From assembly GCF_032854445.1 (NCBI RefSeq), contig NW_027018527.1, positions 1 through 17,971 on the forward strand: a stretch of 17,971 bases of DNA, written 5' to 3'. The stretch is from Liolophura sinensis (taxonomy: Eukaryota > Mollusca > Polyplacophora > Chitonida > Chitonidae). A model generated the notes under the pieces. That model was not told the origin of the DNA. It ran no database searches and saw nothing but the letters and a program-made list of their open reading frames with translations. Below are positions 1 to 9,704 of the stretch, one piece after another. The stretch's first letter is position 1. Each line of letters opens with the position of its first letter. The translations under genes were made by a program, and so were the position numbers.

Positions 1-1724
1 GACAAGTTACATGTGCACTCACACAGTATGTGTGGCGTTGGAACAAAAAATGATCAATTTCAAGTTTCTAGCATACATGTGAGTGTGATCTGTTGGAATA
101 TTGCCCTTGTGAAAATGAGTCTCTGCCCCACCAGGTGTCTGTTTTTCCACCAGAACATAGTACGCTGTTCCTGCGACATCTCAAAGGAGTTTTTGTTTTA
201 GTATCTGGCCCAGTGTGGCATCCACCTCCCTGGGCAGCTGGGATTTTTTTTATGTTTCCAATGTCCTCACACACAAGTTAGAAATTAGACAGCTACATAT
301 GTCTTTCACATCCTAGTTTAATACCTATTGAGCTTTTGTCTTGGTTTCCCTCTTTAGATCTTGTCTCCCAAACATGGCGTCAGTGAACTTTGCCTGGTTT
401 ATGCATATATTGAACTCGGGATCTACCTAGGTGAGTGGGGTCTGCTAGCCGTTCAGCTTCCTCAAAGGCCTGACCATTCGGATGCAGTCTTCCACTCCCT
501 TGGACCGACCTAGAATCCCCGTCATTGGTCCGGTACTACACCATGACACATACCCCTCCGGCCCCCCCACCCCCCCAACCGGGGAAACGTCACAGGTTTC
601 TCATATATGTACGGACAGTTTGAATGTCCATTCCTCATGCCCACCCAGCAACACCCAGTGTGGAACCTGATTACGGATGTAATTTCTCACTGATTATTTG
701 AGGATTTCTGTGTTGTTACAGGTTAAAAAGTATAGCTTTTCCCCTCTTCTTGGTCCCTTCAACATGTCTTGGGAGGGTTGCCTTGCTGACTGTCTGAATG
801 ACCAATGTGCATGTACTGTGTGGCTTTATTTTTGTAAGTGGCAAATTCATATTTCTCCCCTCTACTTATCTCTTGTAGATGCCAGTGTCACACTTTGGTG
901 TTTGTTATGTGGAAAGTACTAATTTAGTCTGAGGCAACAACACAGGTGGTGGGATTCTTTTGCACTGTGAGTTGAGGTAAGCCAGCCAACCAATGGCAGC
1001 CATGGGGGAGACGGGAAAGGGGGGTAGTGTGTGGGGGGGGGGAGTGGGTGATCTTTTAAAGGGTTTTATCATGTGAATCACTATGTAAAAGGGATACTAG
1101 TCTTTTCTTTAGCCCTATCCATGGAAACTGTGCCTATGAGCATTTCTATATCAATTTGGATGCATATGTTTACTTTGATGGTGATCAAAATGTACTTTTC
1201 TGGAATTTTGAAACTCCGCTTTGCTACCCACCTGTGTCACTTTAAGTCAAATTTTGCACAAAGTTGCTAAAGGTATGTCCTATATTTGCCTAAGTGAATT
1301 GTCAGATAAATTACCTGTCTTTTGATATATATTTTGACACTTTTGGCTTTTAAGTATTTTCTTAACACTGCTGTAAACAAGAAAATCTACTTGAAAATCC
1401 ATAATTTTCTAAATGTTTGTCAATGGAAAATGTAAAATACTTTGTCATTGGAATTTTTTCATTTTTCTTGCAGATATACATACCAGCTTTCCAAAACATT
1501 TGACCTGGTTAAGATATTTTGAAGGGTATGTGCACTACAGAGCTTTGAACTTGGTGCTTGAGGACGGACAAACAGACACATTTCCAAGATAGGGGTACCC
1601 CAAGTTAAATTCCTCCTACTGAAAAGTTTTTTGCATGTATCAAGCTGTAACTTTATGTGTGAGGTTTAGAGGTAGTAAGCATTATGTGGTGCAAAAATGA
1701 TTGATTTTAAAAAAGTTGGCTGGT

Positions 1725-1732
1725 GTGAACTG
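1725..1732. other. Empty insertion site of the TIR element (unit 1, altered)
   Basis: Corresponding short-form junction, here reading gtGAActg instead of gtGATctg, with one C also lost a few bases later. The unit is rich in private changes, so these may be consensus errors and not an excision footprint. Confidence 0.6.
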
Positions 1733-2118
1733 TCACTTGTGCCAAAACATGTAATATGTCACTGTGTGCTCAGATTTGGCAACAGCCTGATAATATTTGG
1801 TGGGTACATCTGCGATGTGGTTTGCATTGACATGGAACTTGATGAGCAGTTTTAAAGCTTTTTAATTCTATATTTTCCCCACATATCCATTTTGTCTAAA
1901 AATCGGCTAAAGCGCTCTGTGGTCAAGGGTAGTACAGGAGTATAAACAGACTGGAACAAACACAGACAATGTTTCATTGTTCCTGGTTTTTAAATGTCTC
2001 TTTTGGGGCTGACATTTGATAAATAATGCAAAATTTGAGTGCTGCGAGTGAAATTGGAGTATGTGGCTGATAGATAGGGTGGTGTGATTAAGGATGGTCA
2101 ATAAGGCCTTGCATCACA

Positions 2119-2124
2119 TATAAG
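2119..2124 (+). promoter_or_regulatory. TATA-like box, unit 1
   Basis: TATAAG in the context 'catcacaTATAAGggccc', 268 bp before the AATAAA at 2387. A second A/T-rich motif ('ggataaaaaa') follows about 26 bp later and is one A longer here than in clean units. A start of transcription around 2150 is inferred only from the usual 25-32 bp spacing. Confidence 0.35.
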
Positions 2125-2386
2125 GGCCCAGCCTCACACAGGTGGATAAAAAACACATCAGCAGATTAATTTACTTGGCTAGAGTAGTAGAGAGGGCCAG
2201 TGTGCATTTAATTTACAAACCAAGTCAGGTTCCTCCCATGTGTGCCACCACACACTAGGTAAATGTGCTTCAAATCATCCTGCAGGTCACAAAACATGAA
2301 AAACAGGCATCTCTGCTGGAACACTGTCTGCTGTTTTGGGCATAGACTTGAAGTGGACAAGGTAAATTTTCCTCTTTAAACTTAAA

Positions 2387-2392
2387 AATAAA
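2387..2392 (+). terminator. Candidate poly(A) signal, unit 1
   Basis: AATAAA inside 'cttaaAATAAAccactg', followed about 30 bp later by a T/GT-rich stretch ('gcatgtgtatattcatt') that resembles a downstream cleavage element. It could end a transcript begun at the TATA-like box 268 bp upstream, or one read through from the body of the unit. Confidence 0.4.
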
Positions 2393-4163
2393 CCACTGTA
2401 GGCATGTAGTTTTTCATTGCATGTGTATATTCATTCCTCTGACAAGTTACATGTGCACTCACACAGTATGTGTGGCGTTGGAACAAAAATGATCAATTTC
2501 AAGTTTCTAGCATACATGTGAGTGTGATCTGTTGGAATATTGCCCTTGTGAAAATGAGTCTCTGCCCACCAGGTGTCTGTTTTTCCACAGAACATAGTAC
2601 GCTGTTCCTGCGACATCTCAAGGAGTTTTTGTTTAGTATCTGGCCCAGTGTGGCATCCACCTCCCTGGGCAACTGGGATTTTTTTTATGTTTCCAATGTC
2701 CTCACACACAAGTTAGAAATTAGACAGCTACATATGTCTTTCACATCCTAGTTTAATACCTATTGAGCTTTTGTCTTGGTTTCCCTCTTTAGATCTTGTC
2801 TCCCAAAACATGGCGTCAGTGAACTTTGCCTGGTTTATGCATATATTGAACTGGGATCTACCTAGGTGAGTGGGGTCTGCTAGCCGTTCAGCTTCCTCAA
2901 AGGCCTGACCATTCGGATGCAGTCTTCCACTCCCTTGGCCGACCTAGAATCCCCGTCATTGGTCCGGTACTACACCATGACACATACCCCTCCGGCCCCC
3001 CCACCCCCCCAACCGGGGAAACGTCACAGGTTTCTCATATATGTACGGACAGTTTTGAATGTCCATTCCTCATGCCCACCCAGCAACACCCAGTGTGGAA
3101 CCTGATTACGGATGTAATTTCTCACTGATTATTTGAGGATTTCTGTGTTGTTACAGGTTAAAAAGTATAGCTTTTCCCCTCTTCTTGGGTCCCTTCAACA
3201 TGTCTTGGGAGGGTTGCCTTGCTGACTGTCTGAATGACCATGTGCATGTACTGTGTGGCTTTATTTTTGTAAGTGGCAAATTCATATTTCTCCCTCTACT
3301 TATCTCTTGTAGATGCCAGTGTCACACTTTGGTGTTTGTTATGTGAAAGTACTAATTTAGTCTGAGGCAACAACACAGGTGGTGGGATTCTTTTGCACTG
3401 TGAGTTGAGGTAAGCCAGCCAACCAATGGCAGCCATGGGGGAGAACGGAAAGGGGGGTAGTGTGTGTGGGGGGGGGAGTGGGTGATGTTTTAAAGGGTTT
3501 TATCATGTGAATCACTATGTAAAAGGGATACTAGTCTTTTCTTTAGCCCTATCCATGGAAACTGTGCCTATGAGCATTTCTATATCAATTTGGATGCATA
3601 TGTTTACTTTGATGGTGATCAAAATGTACTTTTCTGGAATTTTGAAACTCCGCTTTGCTACCCACCTGTATTACTTTAAGTCAAATTTTGCACAAAGTTG
3701 CTAAAAGGTATGTCCTATATTTGCTAAGTGAATTGTCAGATAAATTATTACCTGTCTTTTGATATATATTTTGACACTTTGGCTTTTAAGTATTTTCTTA
3801 ACACTGCTGTAAACAAGAAAATCTACTTGAAAATCCATAATTTTCTAATGTTTGTCAATGGAAAATGTAAAATACTTTGTCATTGGAATTTTTTCATTTT
3901 TTCTTGCAGATATACATACCAGCTTTCCAAAACATTGACCTGGTTAAGATATTTTGAAGGGTATGTGCACTACAGAGCTTTGAACTTGGTGCTTGAGGAC
4001 GGACAAACAGACACATTTCCAGATAGGGGTACCCCAAGTTAAATTCCTCCTACTGAAAAGTTTTTGCATGTATCAAGCTGTAACTTTATGTGTGAGGTTT
4101 AGAGGTAGTAAGCATTATGTGGTGCAAAAATGATTGATTTTAAGAAAAGTTGGCTGGTGTGAT

Positions 4164-4616
4164 AGACACAGACCCCCATTACAACTTGCGTTTTCAGTAG
4201 GGACGATTGTAGTTCTGTGTATTTTAGGGGTGTAAAGTCCTTTTTTTGCTGCCAGCCTGCCGTTTTTAGTGTACAAGTGCATGCTTGGTATGAAAATGAT
4301 GGAAATTGTCTAAGCTTTGCGCAGGTATGAGTTTTAATGGTGAAAGTTTGAAATTCTGGGCGAGAGGACACAAGGAGACAGGTGGTGACCAGGCTGCGAG
4401 TGACGTCCCCTTGGCGTTGCTAGGCACCCCTCCCAGCTGCCGGCATGTAAAGGTCCAGATTTTTCCAGTCAACCTATGTCAAGATTTTTACAGCTTCTTT
4501 CTCTCAGGCTGGGCCAGGTATGCACCAAAGCTTATGCCTCGGAATGTTTGGGACTGAGCTACAGCGCTAAACGTTAACATTGTCGCTTATGGAAAACTAA
4601 TGGGGGTCTGTGGCCT
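4164..4616. mobile_element. Non-autonomous TIR element (MITE-like), copy in unit 2
   Basis: Insertion of 453 bp flanked by GAT at 4161-4163 and 4617-4619. One G of the left terminal repeat is missing here ('agacacagac' instead of 'aggacacagac'). Private differences include 'gaccaggctg' near 4387 where the other copies have 'gacgaggctg'. Features of the family are given under the copy at 9961-10415. Confidence 0.85.
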
Positions 4617-5013
4617 GATCTGTCCACTTGTGCCAAAACATGTAATATGTCACTGTGTGCTCAGATTTGGCAACAGCCTGATAATATTTGGTGGGTACAT
4701 CTGCGATGTGGTTTGCATTGACATGGAACTTGATTGAGCAGTTTTAAAGCTTTTTAATTCTATATTTTCCCCACATATCCATTTTGTCTAAAAATCGGCT
4801 AAAACGCTCTGTGGTCCAAGGGTAGTACAGGAGTAATAAACAGACTGGAACAAAACACAGACAATGTTTCATTGTTCCTGGTTTTAAAATGTCTCTTTTG
4901 GGGCTGACATTTGATAAATAATGCAAAATTTGAGTGCTGCGAGTGAAATTGGAGTATGTGGCTGATAGATAGGGTGGTGTGATTAAGGATGGTCAATAAG
5001 GCCTTGCATCACA

Positions 5014-5019
5014 TATAAG
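5014..5019 (+). promoter_or_regulatory. TATA-like box, unit 2
   Basis: Same TATAAG motif at the same unit position. The downstream leader differs slightly, with 'gtgtggattt' near 5095 where other units have 'gtgtgcattt'. Confidence 0.35.
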
Positions 5020-5282
5020 GGCCCAGCCTCACACAGCTGGATAAAAACACATCAGCAGATTAATTTACTTGGCTAGAGTAGTAGAGAGGGCCAGTGTGGA
5101 TTTAATTTACAAACCAAGTCAGGTTCCTCCCATGTGTGCCACCACACACTAGGTAAATGTGCTTCAAATCATCCTGCAGGTCACAAAACATGAAAAACAG
5201 GCATCTCTGCTGGAACACTGTCTGCTGTTTTGGGCCATAGACCTTGAAGTGGACAAGGTAAATTTTCCTCTTTAAACTTAAA

Positions 5283-5288
5283 AATAAA
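5283..5288 (+). terminator. Candidate poly(A) signal, unit 2
   Basis: AATAAA with the same GT-rich downstream stretch; just before it the sequence reads 'ccatagacctt', with two C's not seen in clean units. Confidence 0.4.
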
Positions 5289-7062
5289 CCACTGTAGGCA
5301 TGTAGTTTTCATTGCATGTGTATATTCATTCCTCCTGACAAGTTACATGTGCACTCACACAGTATGTGTGGCGTTGGAACAAAAATGATCAATTTCAAGT
5401 TTCTAGCATACATGTGAGTGTGATCTGTTGGAATATTGCCCTTGTGAAAATGAGTCTCTGCCCCACCAGGTGTCTGTTTTTCCACCAGAACATAGTACGC
5501 TGTTCCTGCGACATCTCAAAGGAGTTTTTGTTTTAGTATCTGGCCCAGTGTGGCATCCACCTCCCTGGGCAGCTGGGATTTTTTTTATGTTTCCAATGTC
5601 CTCACACACAAGTTAGAAATTAGACAGCTACATATGTCTTTCACATCCTAGTTTAATACCTATTGAGCTTTTGTCTTGGTTTCCCTCTTTAGATCTTGTC
5701 TCCCAAACATGGCGTCAGTGAACTTTGCCTGGTTTATGCATATATTGAACTGGGATCTACCTAGGTGAGTGGGTCTGCTAGCCGTTCAGCTTCCTCAAAG
5801 GCCTGACCATTCGGATGCAGTCTTCCACTCCCTTGGCCGACCTAGAATCCCCGTCATTGGTCCGGTACTACACCATGACACATACCCCTCCGGCCCCCCA
5901 CCCCCCCAACCGGGGAAACGTCACAGGTTTCTCATATATATACGGACAGTTTGAATGTCCATTCCTCATGCCCACCCAGCAACACCCAGTGTGGAACCTG
6001 ATTACGGATGTAATTTCTCACTGATTATTTGAGGATTTCTGTGTTGTTACAGGTTAAAAAGTATAGCTTTTCCCCTCTTCTTGGGTCCCTTCAACATGTC
6101 TTGGGAGGGTTGCCTTGCTGACTGTCTGAATGACCAATGTGCATGTACTGTGTGGCTTTATTTTTGTAAGTGGCAAATTCATATTTCTCCCCTCTACTTA
6201 TCTCTTGTAGATGCCAGTGTCACACTTTGTGTTTGTTATGTGGAAAGTACTAATTTAGTCTGAGGCAACAACACAGGTGGTGGGATTCTTTTTGCACTGT
6301 GAGTTGAGGTAAGCCAGCCAACCAATGGCAGCCATGGGGGAGACGGGAAAGGGGGGTAGTGTGTGTGTGGGGGGGAGTGGGTGATCTTTTAAAGGGTTTC
6401 ATCATGTGAATCACTATGTAAAAGGGATACTAGTCTTTTCTTTAGCCCTATCCATGGAAACTGTGCCTATGAGCATTTCTATATCAATTTGGATGCATAT
6501 GTTTACTTTGATGGTGATCAAAATGTACTTTTCTGGAATTTTGAAACTCCGCTTTGCTACCCACCTGTATCACTTTAAGTCAAATTTTGCACAAAGTTGC
6601 TAAAAGGTATGTCCTATATTTGCTAAGTGAATTGTCAGATAAATTACCTGTCTTTTGATATATATTTTGACACTTTTGGCTTTTAAGTATTTTCTTAACA
6701 CTGCTGTAAACAAGAAAATCTACTTGAAAATCCATAATTTTCTAAATGTTTGTCAATGGAAAATGTAAAATACTTTGTCATTGGAATTTTTTCATTTTTC
6801 TTGCAGATATACATACCAGCTTTCCAAAACATTTGACCTGGTTAAGATATTTTCAACGGTATGTGCACTACAGAGCTTTGAACTTGGTGCTTGAGGACGG
6901 ACAAACAGACACATTTCCAAGATAGGGGTACCCCAAGTTAAATTCCTCCTACTGAAAAGTTTTTGCATGTATCAAGCTGTAACTTTATGTGTGAGGTTTA
7001 GAGGTAGTAAGCATTATGTGGTGCAAAAATGATTGATTTTAAAAAAAGTTGGCTGGTGTGAT

Positions 7063-7517
7063 AGGACACAGACCCCCATTACAACTTGCGTTTTTCAGTA
7101 GGGACGATTGTAGTTCTGTGTATTTTAGGGTGTAAAGTCTTTTTTTGCTGCCAGCCTGCCGTTTTTAGTGTACAAGTGCATGCTTGGTATGAAAATGATG
7201 GAAATTGTCTAAGCTTTGCGCAGGTATGAGTTTTAATGGTGAAAGTTTGAAATTCTGGGCGAGAGGACACAAGGAGACAGGTGGTGACGAGGCTGCGAGT
7301 GACGTCCCCTTGGCGTTGCTAGGCACCCCTCCCAGCTGCCGGCATGTAAAGGTCCAGATTTTTCCAGTCAACCTATGTCAAGATTTTTACAGCTTCTTTC
7401 TCTCAGGCTGGGCCAGGTATACACCAAAGCTTATTGGCCTCGGAATGTTTGGGACTGAGCTACAGCGCTAAACGTTAACATTGTCGCTTATGGAAAACTA
7501 ATGGGGGTCTGTGGCCT
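7063..7517. mobile_element. Non-autonomous TIR element (MITE-like), copy in unit 3
   Basis: Insertion of 455 bp between GAT at 7060-7062 and GAT at 7518-7520. It is nearly identical to the copy in unit 4, differing for example at 'tttttagtgt' near 7165 and 'ggtatacacc' near 7416. Confidence 0.87.
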
Positions 7518-7912
7518 GATCTGTCCACTTGTGCCAAAACATGTAATATGTCACTGTGTGCTCAGATTTGGCAACAGCCTGATAATATTTGGTGGGTACA
7601 TCTGCGATGTAGTTTGCATTGACATGGAACTTGATTGAGCAGTTTTAAAGCTTTTTAATTCTATATTTTCCCCACATATCCATTTTGTCTAAAAATCGGC
7701 TAAAACGCTCTGTGGTCAAGGGTAGTACAGGAGTATAAACAGACTGGAACAAACACAGACAATGTTTCATTGTTCCTGGTTTTTAAAATGTCTCTTTTGG
7801 GGCTGACATTTGATAAATAATGCAAAATTTGAGTGCTGCGAGTGAAATTGGAGTATGTGGCTGATAGATAGGGTGGTGTGATTAAGGATGGTCAATAAGG
7901 CCTTGCATCACA

Positions 7913-7918
7913 TATAAG
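7913..7918 (+). promoter_or_regulatory. TATA-like box, unit 3
   Basis: TATAAG in the clean unit 3, identical in context to units 4 and 5, followed by 'cagctggataaaaacac' and a leader-like stretch reaching a possible donor at about 8052. Confidence 0.38.
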
Positions 7919-8179
7919 GGCCCAGCCTCACACAGCTGGATAAAAACACATCAGCAGATTAATTTACTTGGCTAGAGTAGTAGAGAGGGCCAGTGTGCAT
8001 TTAATTTACAAACCAAGTCAGGTTCCTCCCATGTGTGCCACCACACACTAGGTAAATGTGCTTCAAATCATCCTGCAGGTCACAAAACATGAAAAACAGG
8101 CATCTCTGCTGAAACACTGTCTGCTGTTTTGGGCATAGACTTGAAGTGGACAAGGTAAATTTTCCTCTTTAAACTTAAA

Positions 8180-8185
8180 AATAAA
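8180..8185 (+). terminator. Candidate poly(A) signal, unit 3
   Basis: AATAAA about 50 bp after an in-frame TAG of the short frame that opens at the acceptor-like ctgcag, with a GT-rich stretch following. Confidence 0.42.
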
Positions 8186-8258
8186 CCACTGTAGGCATGT
8201 AGTTTTCATTGCATGTGTATATTCATTCCTCTGACAAGTTACATGTGCACTCACACAG

Positions 8259-8309
8259 TATGTGTGGCGTTGGAACAAAAATGATCAATTTCAAGTTTCT
8301 AGCATACAT
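8259..8309 (+). other. Exon-like segment, phase 0 at both ends (unit 4)
   Basis: Bounded by 'cactcacacag|' and '|gtgagtgtg', 51 bp, 17 open codons starting Tyr-Val-Trp-Arg-Trp. Open reading continues past the donor for about 40 more codons in units 1 and 3-5. In unit 6 it reaches 94 codons because an A is lost in 'tcaaaggag'. The acceptor has a poor polypyrimidine tract. No family recognised. Confidence 0.15.
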
Positions 8310-8588
8310 GTGAGTGTGATCTGTTGGAATATTGCCCTTGTGAAAATGAGTCTCTGCCCCACCAGGTGTCTGTTTTTCCACCAGAACATAGTACGCTGTT
8401 CCTGCGACATCTCAAAGGAGTTTTTCTTTTAGTATCTGGCCCAGTGTGGCATCCACCTCCCTGGGCAGCTGGGATTTTTTTTATGTTTCCAATGTCCTCA
8501 CACACAAGTTAGAAATTAGACAGCTACATATGTCTTTCACATCCTAGTTTAATACCTATTGAGCTTTTGTCTTGGTTTCCCTCTTTAG

Positions 8589-8660
8589 ATCTTGTCTCCC
8601 AAACATGGCGTCAGTGAACTTTGCCTGGTTTATGCATATATTGAACTGGGATCTACCTAG
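8589..8660 (+). other. Best exon-like segment: strong acceptor and AG|GTGAGT donor (unit 4)
   Basis: A long pyrimidine tract ending ccctctttag| precedes 72 bp that end in ctag|gtgagtgg, close to the animal donor consensus. Inside is aaacATGGcg (ATG at 8605), an excellent start context (A at -3, G at +4). From this ATG 18 codons are open to the donor, beginning MASVNFAW, with two leftover bases. Frame 0 of the segment is also open until a TAG that coincides with its last three bases. The segment recurs in every unit and is unchanged in units 3-6. Splice sites this good can also occur in non-coding RNAs; no protein match is recognised. Confidence 0.35.
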
Positions 8661-8781
8661 GTGAGTGGGGTCTGCTAGCCGTTCAGCTTCCTCAAAGGCC
8701 TGACCATTCGGATGCAGTCTTCGACTCCTTTGGCCGACCTAGAATCCCCGTCATTGGTCCGGTACTACACCATGACACATA

Positions 8782-8813
8782 CCCCTCCGGCCCCCCCACC
8801 CCCCCAACCGGGG
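8782..8813 (-). other. C-rich tract, G-quadruplex candidate on minus strand (unit 4)
   Basis: Two runs of seven C's separated by one A, flanked by CCCC and CCGGGG. On the minus strand this gives G4-7 runs with short loops, enough to fold as a quadruplex; the plus strand could form an i-motif. The run lengths vary by a base between units (seven plus seven in most, shorter in unit 3, one T in unit 5 near 11701), as expected of a homopolymer that slips or is hard to sequence. It recurs in all seven units. Confidence 0.5.
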
Positions 8814-8950
8814 AAACGTCACAGGTTTCTCATATATGTACGGACAGTTTGAATGTCCATTCCTCATGCCCACCCAGCAACACCCAGTGTGGAACCTGAT
8901 TACGGATGTAATTTCTCACTGATTATTTGAGGATTTCTGTGTTGTTACAG

Positions 8951-9063
8951 GTTAAAAAGTATAGCTTTTCCCCTCTTCTTGGGTCCCTTCAACATGTCTT
9001 GGGAGGGTTGCCTTGCTGACTGTCTGAATGACCAATGTGCATGTACTGTGTGGCTTTATTTTT
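8951..9063 (+). other. Exon-like segment followed by a 45-bp mini-intron candidate (unit 4)
   Basis: Acceptor gttgttacag| and donor |gtaagtgg bound 113 bp. In the phase left by the segment at 8589-8660 all 37 codons are open and Cys-rich toward the end. The stretch 9064-9108 (gtaagt to ttgtag) is exactly 45 bp, shorter than usual animal introns and divisible by three. Spliced or not, the frame continues to the same TAA at about 9149. The pair may therefore be chance. Confidence 0.2.
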
Positions 9064-9108
9064 GTAAGTGGCAAATTCATATTTCTCCCCTCTACTTATC
9101 TCTTGTAG

Positions 9109-9206
9109 ATGCCAGTGTCACACTTTGGTGTTTGTTATGTGGAAAGTACTAATTTAGTCTGAGGCAACAACACAGGTGGTGGGATTCTTTTGCACTGTGA
9201 GTTGAG
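9109..9206 (+). other. Exon-like segment (unit 4)
   Basis: Starts after the pyrimidine-rich ctcttgtag| and ends gttgag|gtaagcc, 98 bp. All three frames contain a stop (TAA, TGA and TAG), so if it is an exon it is terminal or untranslated. Confidence 0.15.
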
Positions 9207-9219
9207 GTAAGCCAGCCAA

Positions 9220-9291
9220 CCAATGGCAGCCATGGGGGAGACGGGAAAGGGGGGTAGTGTGTGTGTGGGGGGGAGTGGGTGATCTTTTAAA
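9220..9291 (+). promoter_or_regulatory. CCAAT box, G-rich block and TTTTAAA: possible second promoter (unit 4)
   Basis: AACCAATGG (CCAAT at 9220-9224) matches the NF-Y consensus. A G-rich block follows, then TTTTAAA at 9285-9291, the spacing seen in some CCAAT/TATA promoters. It lies directly upstream of the 65-codon ORF at 9304, although a start site about 30 bp after TTTTAAA would fall at or just after that ORF's first ATG. The arrangement is kept in all units, with one base change ('gatgttttaaa') in unit 2. Confidence 0.3.
9234..9279 (+). other. G-rich tract, plus-strand G-quadruplex candidate (unit 4)
   Basis: Five G-runs of three or more (GGGGG, GGG, GGGGGG, GGGGGGG, GGG) with loops of 4, 3, 12 and 3 bases, so any four can pair. 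The long loop is a (GT)n stretch whose length changes between units, shortest in unit 1 and interrupted in unit 7. It lies about 420 bp from the C-rich tract, so the two G-rich strands are opposite ones. Confidence 0.5.
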
Positions 9292-9303
9292 GGGTTTTAT
9301 CAT

Positions 9304-9501
9304 GTGAATCACTATGTAAAAGGGATACTAGTCTTTTCTTTAGCCCTATCCATGGAAACTCTGCCTATGAGCATTTCTATATCAATTTGGATGCATATGT
9401 TTACTTTGATGGTGATCAAAATGTACTTTTCTGGAATTTTGAAACTCCGCTTTGCTACCCACCTGTATCACTTTAAGTCAAATTTTGCACAAAGTTGCTA
9501 A
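9304..9501 (+). CDS. Candidate 65-codon ORF, intact in six units (unit 4 copy)
   Basis: The ORF recurs uninterrupted at 1073-1270, 3507-3704, 6406-6603, 12202-12399 and 14641-14838. In unit 7 an extra base near 17602 breaks it. The N-terminal 17 residues (MNHYVKGILVFSLALSM) are hydrophobic and look like a signal or membrane segment; the middle is unusually rich in Met, Ile and aromatic residues, with one Cys at the end. Changes between units include Val/Leu near residue 20 (GTG/CTG), a silent CTG/TTG, and Tyr-His, Tyr-Tyr or Cys-His near residue 55. Most observed changes are therefore not silent. A splice-like ctttag lies inside (9343) and gctaaaag|gtatgt overlaps its end (9505), so it may simply be an exon read in a chance frame. 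No family recognised. Confidence 0.2.
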   Translation: MNHYVKGILVFSLALSMETLPMSISISIWMHMFTLMVIKMYFSGILKLRFATHLYHFKSNFAQSC

Positions 9502-9504
9502 AAG
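9344..9504 (+). other. Exon-like segment with strong GTATGT donor (unit 4)
   Basis: Pyrimidine-rich tcttttctttag| to aaaag|gtatgtcc, 161 bp. Each of the three frames meets a stop inside; the longest open stretch besides the 65-codon ORF runs 39 codons from the acceptor, contains a Tyr/Asp/Phe-rich run (DAYVYFDGDQNVLFW), and stops at a TAA near 9475. A third frame is open for the last 18 codons and would join in phase with one frame of the next segment. This mix is what a decayed coding exon or a non-coding exon would show. Confidence 0.25.
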
Positions 9505-9704
9505 GTATGTCCTATATTTGCTAAGTGAATTGTCAGATAAATTACCTGTCTTTTGATATATATTTTGACACTTTTGGCTTTTAAGTATTTTCTTAACACT
9601 GCTGTAAACAAGAAAATCTACTTGAAAATCCATAATTTTGTAAATGTTTGTCAATGGAAAATGTAAAATACTTTGTCATTGGAATTTTTTCATTTTTCTT
9701 GCAG

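Larger units (their letters stand above)
1..2440 (+). repeat. Array unit 1, short form (2,440 bp)
   Basis: First complete copy of the tandem unit, taken to start at 'gacaagttac'. It lacks the 455-bp insertion; the empty site near 1727 reads gtgtGAActgtcac, two changes from the clean empty site in unit 5. It carries private one-base changes (an extra A in the A-run near 50, an extra C near 417, an extra A near 507, a lost G near 750). It is also the only unit reading 'ctaaagcgctc' near 1907. The TATA-like box, AATAAA and splice-like sites are all present. No recognisable gene was found. Confidence 0.97.
2441..5336 (+). repeat. Array unit 2, long form (2,896 bp)
   Basis: Second copy, with the insertion at 4164-4616. 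Its left half is rich in single-base gains and losses compared with units 3-5, for example lost C's near 2566 and 2588, an extra A near 2806 and a lost A near 3240. It shares 'tcaaggag' and 'gcaactggg' (about 2620-2675) with units 6 and 7, but 'tttgaaggg' near 3955 only with unit 1, so its markers are a mixture. Confidence 0.97.
5337..8232 (+). repeat. Array unit 3, long form (2,896 bp)
   Basis: Clean copy with few indels and the insertion at 7063-7517. It differs from unit 4 at about a dozen positions by eye, including 'gggtttcatc' near 6398 (shared with unit 6) and 'aaactgtgcc' near 6460. It is a good reference copy together with units 4 and 5. Confidence 0.97.

Noticed and set aside
3728-4042. 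Plus-strand 104-codon ORF seen only in unit 2
   Set aside because: It arises from private insertions and losses (extra bases near 3748, lost T and A later) and is absent from clean units. Only its last third corresponds to the 38-codon frame noted in unit 4.
8299-8505. Minus-strand 68-codon ORF present in several units (also 68-274, 5403-5609, 11197-11403)
   Set aside because: It overlaps the plus-strand exon-like frames, ends in a simple composition, is destroyed in units with the lost A, and resembles no protein.
8324-8512. 62-codon frame containing VSVFPPEHSTLF, reminiscent of the start of an immunoglobulin constant domain
   Set aside because: No domain cysteines or Trp at the expected spacing, the frame ends after 62 codons, and the similarity is limited to a few residues.
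9191-9200. CACTGTG, the reverse complement of a V(D)J heptamer (CACAGTG)
   Set aside because: No nonamer at 12 or 23 bases on either side.
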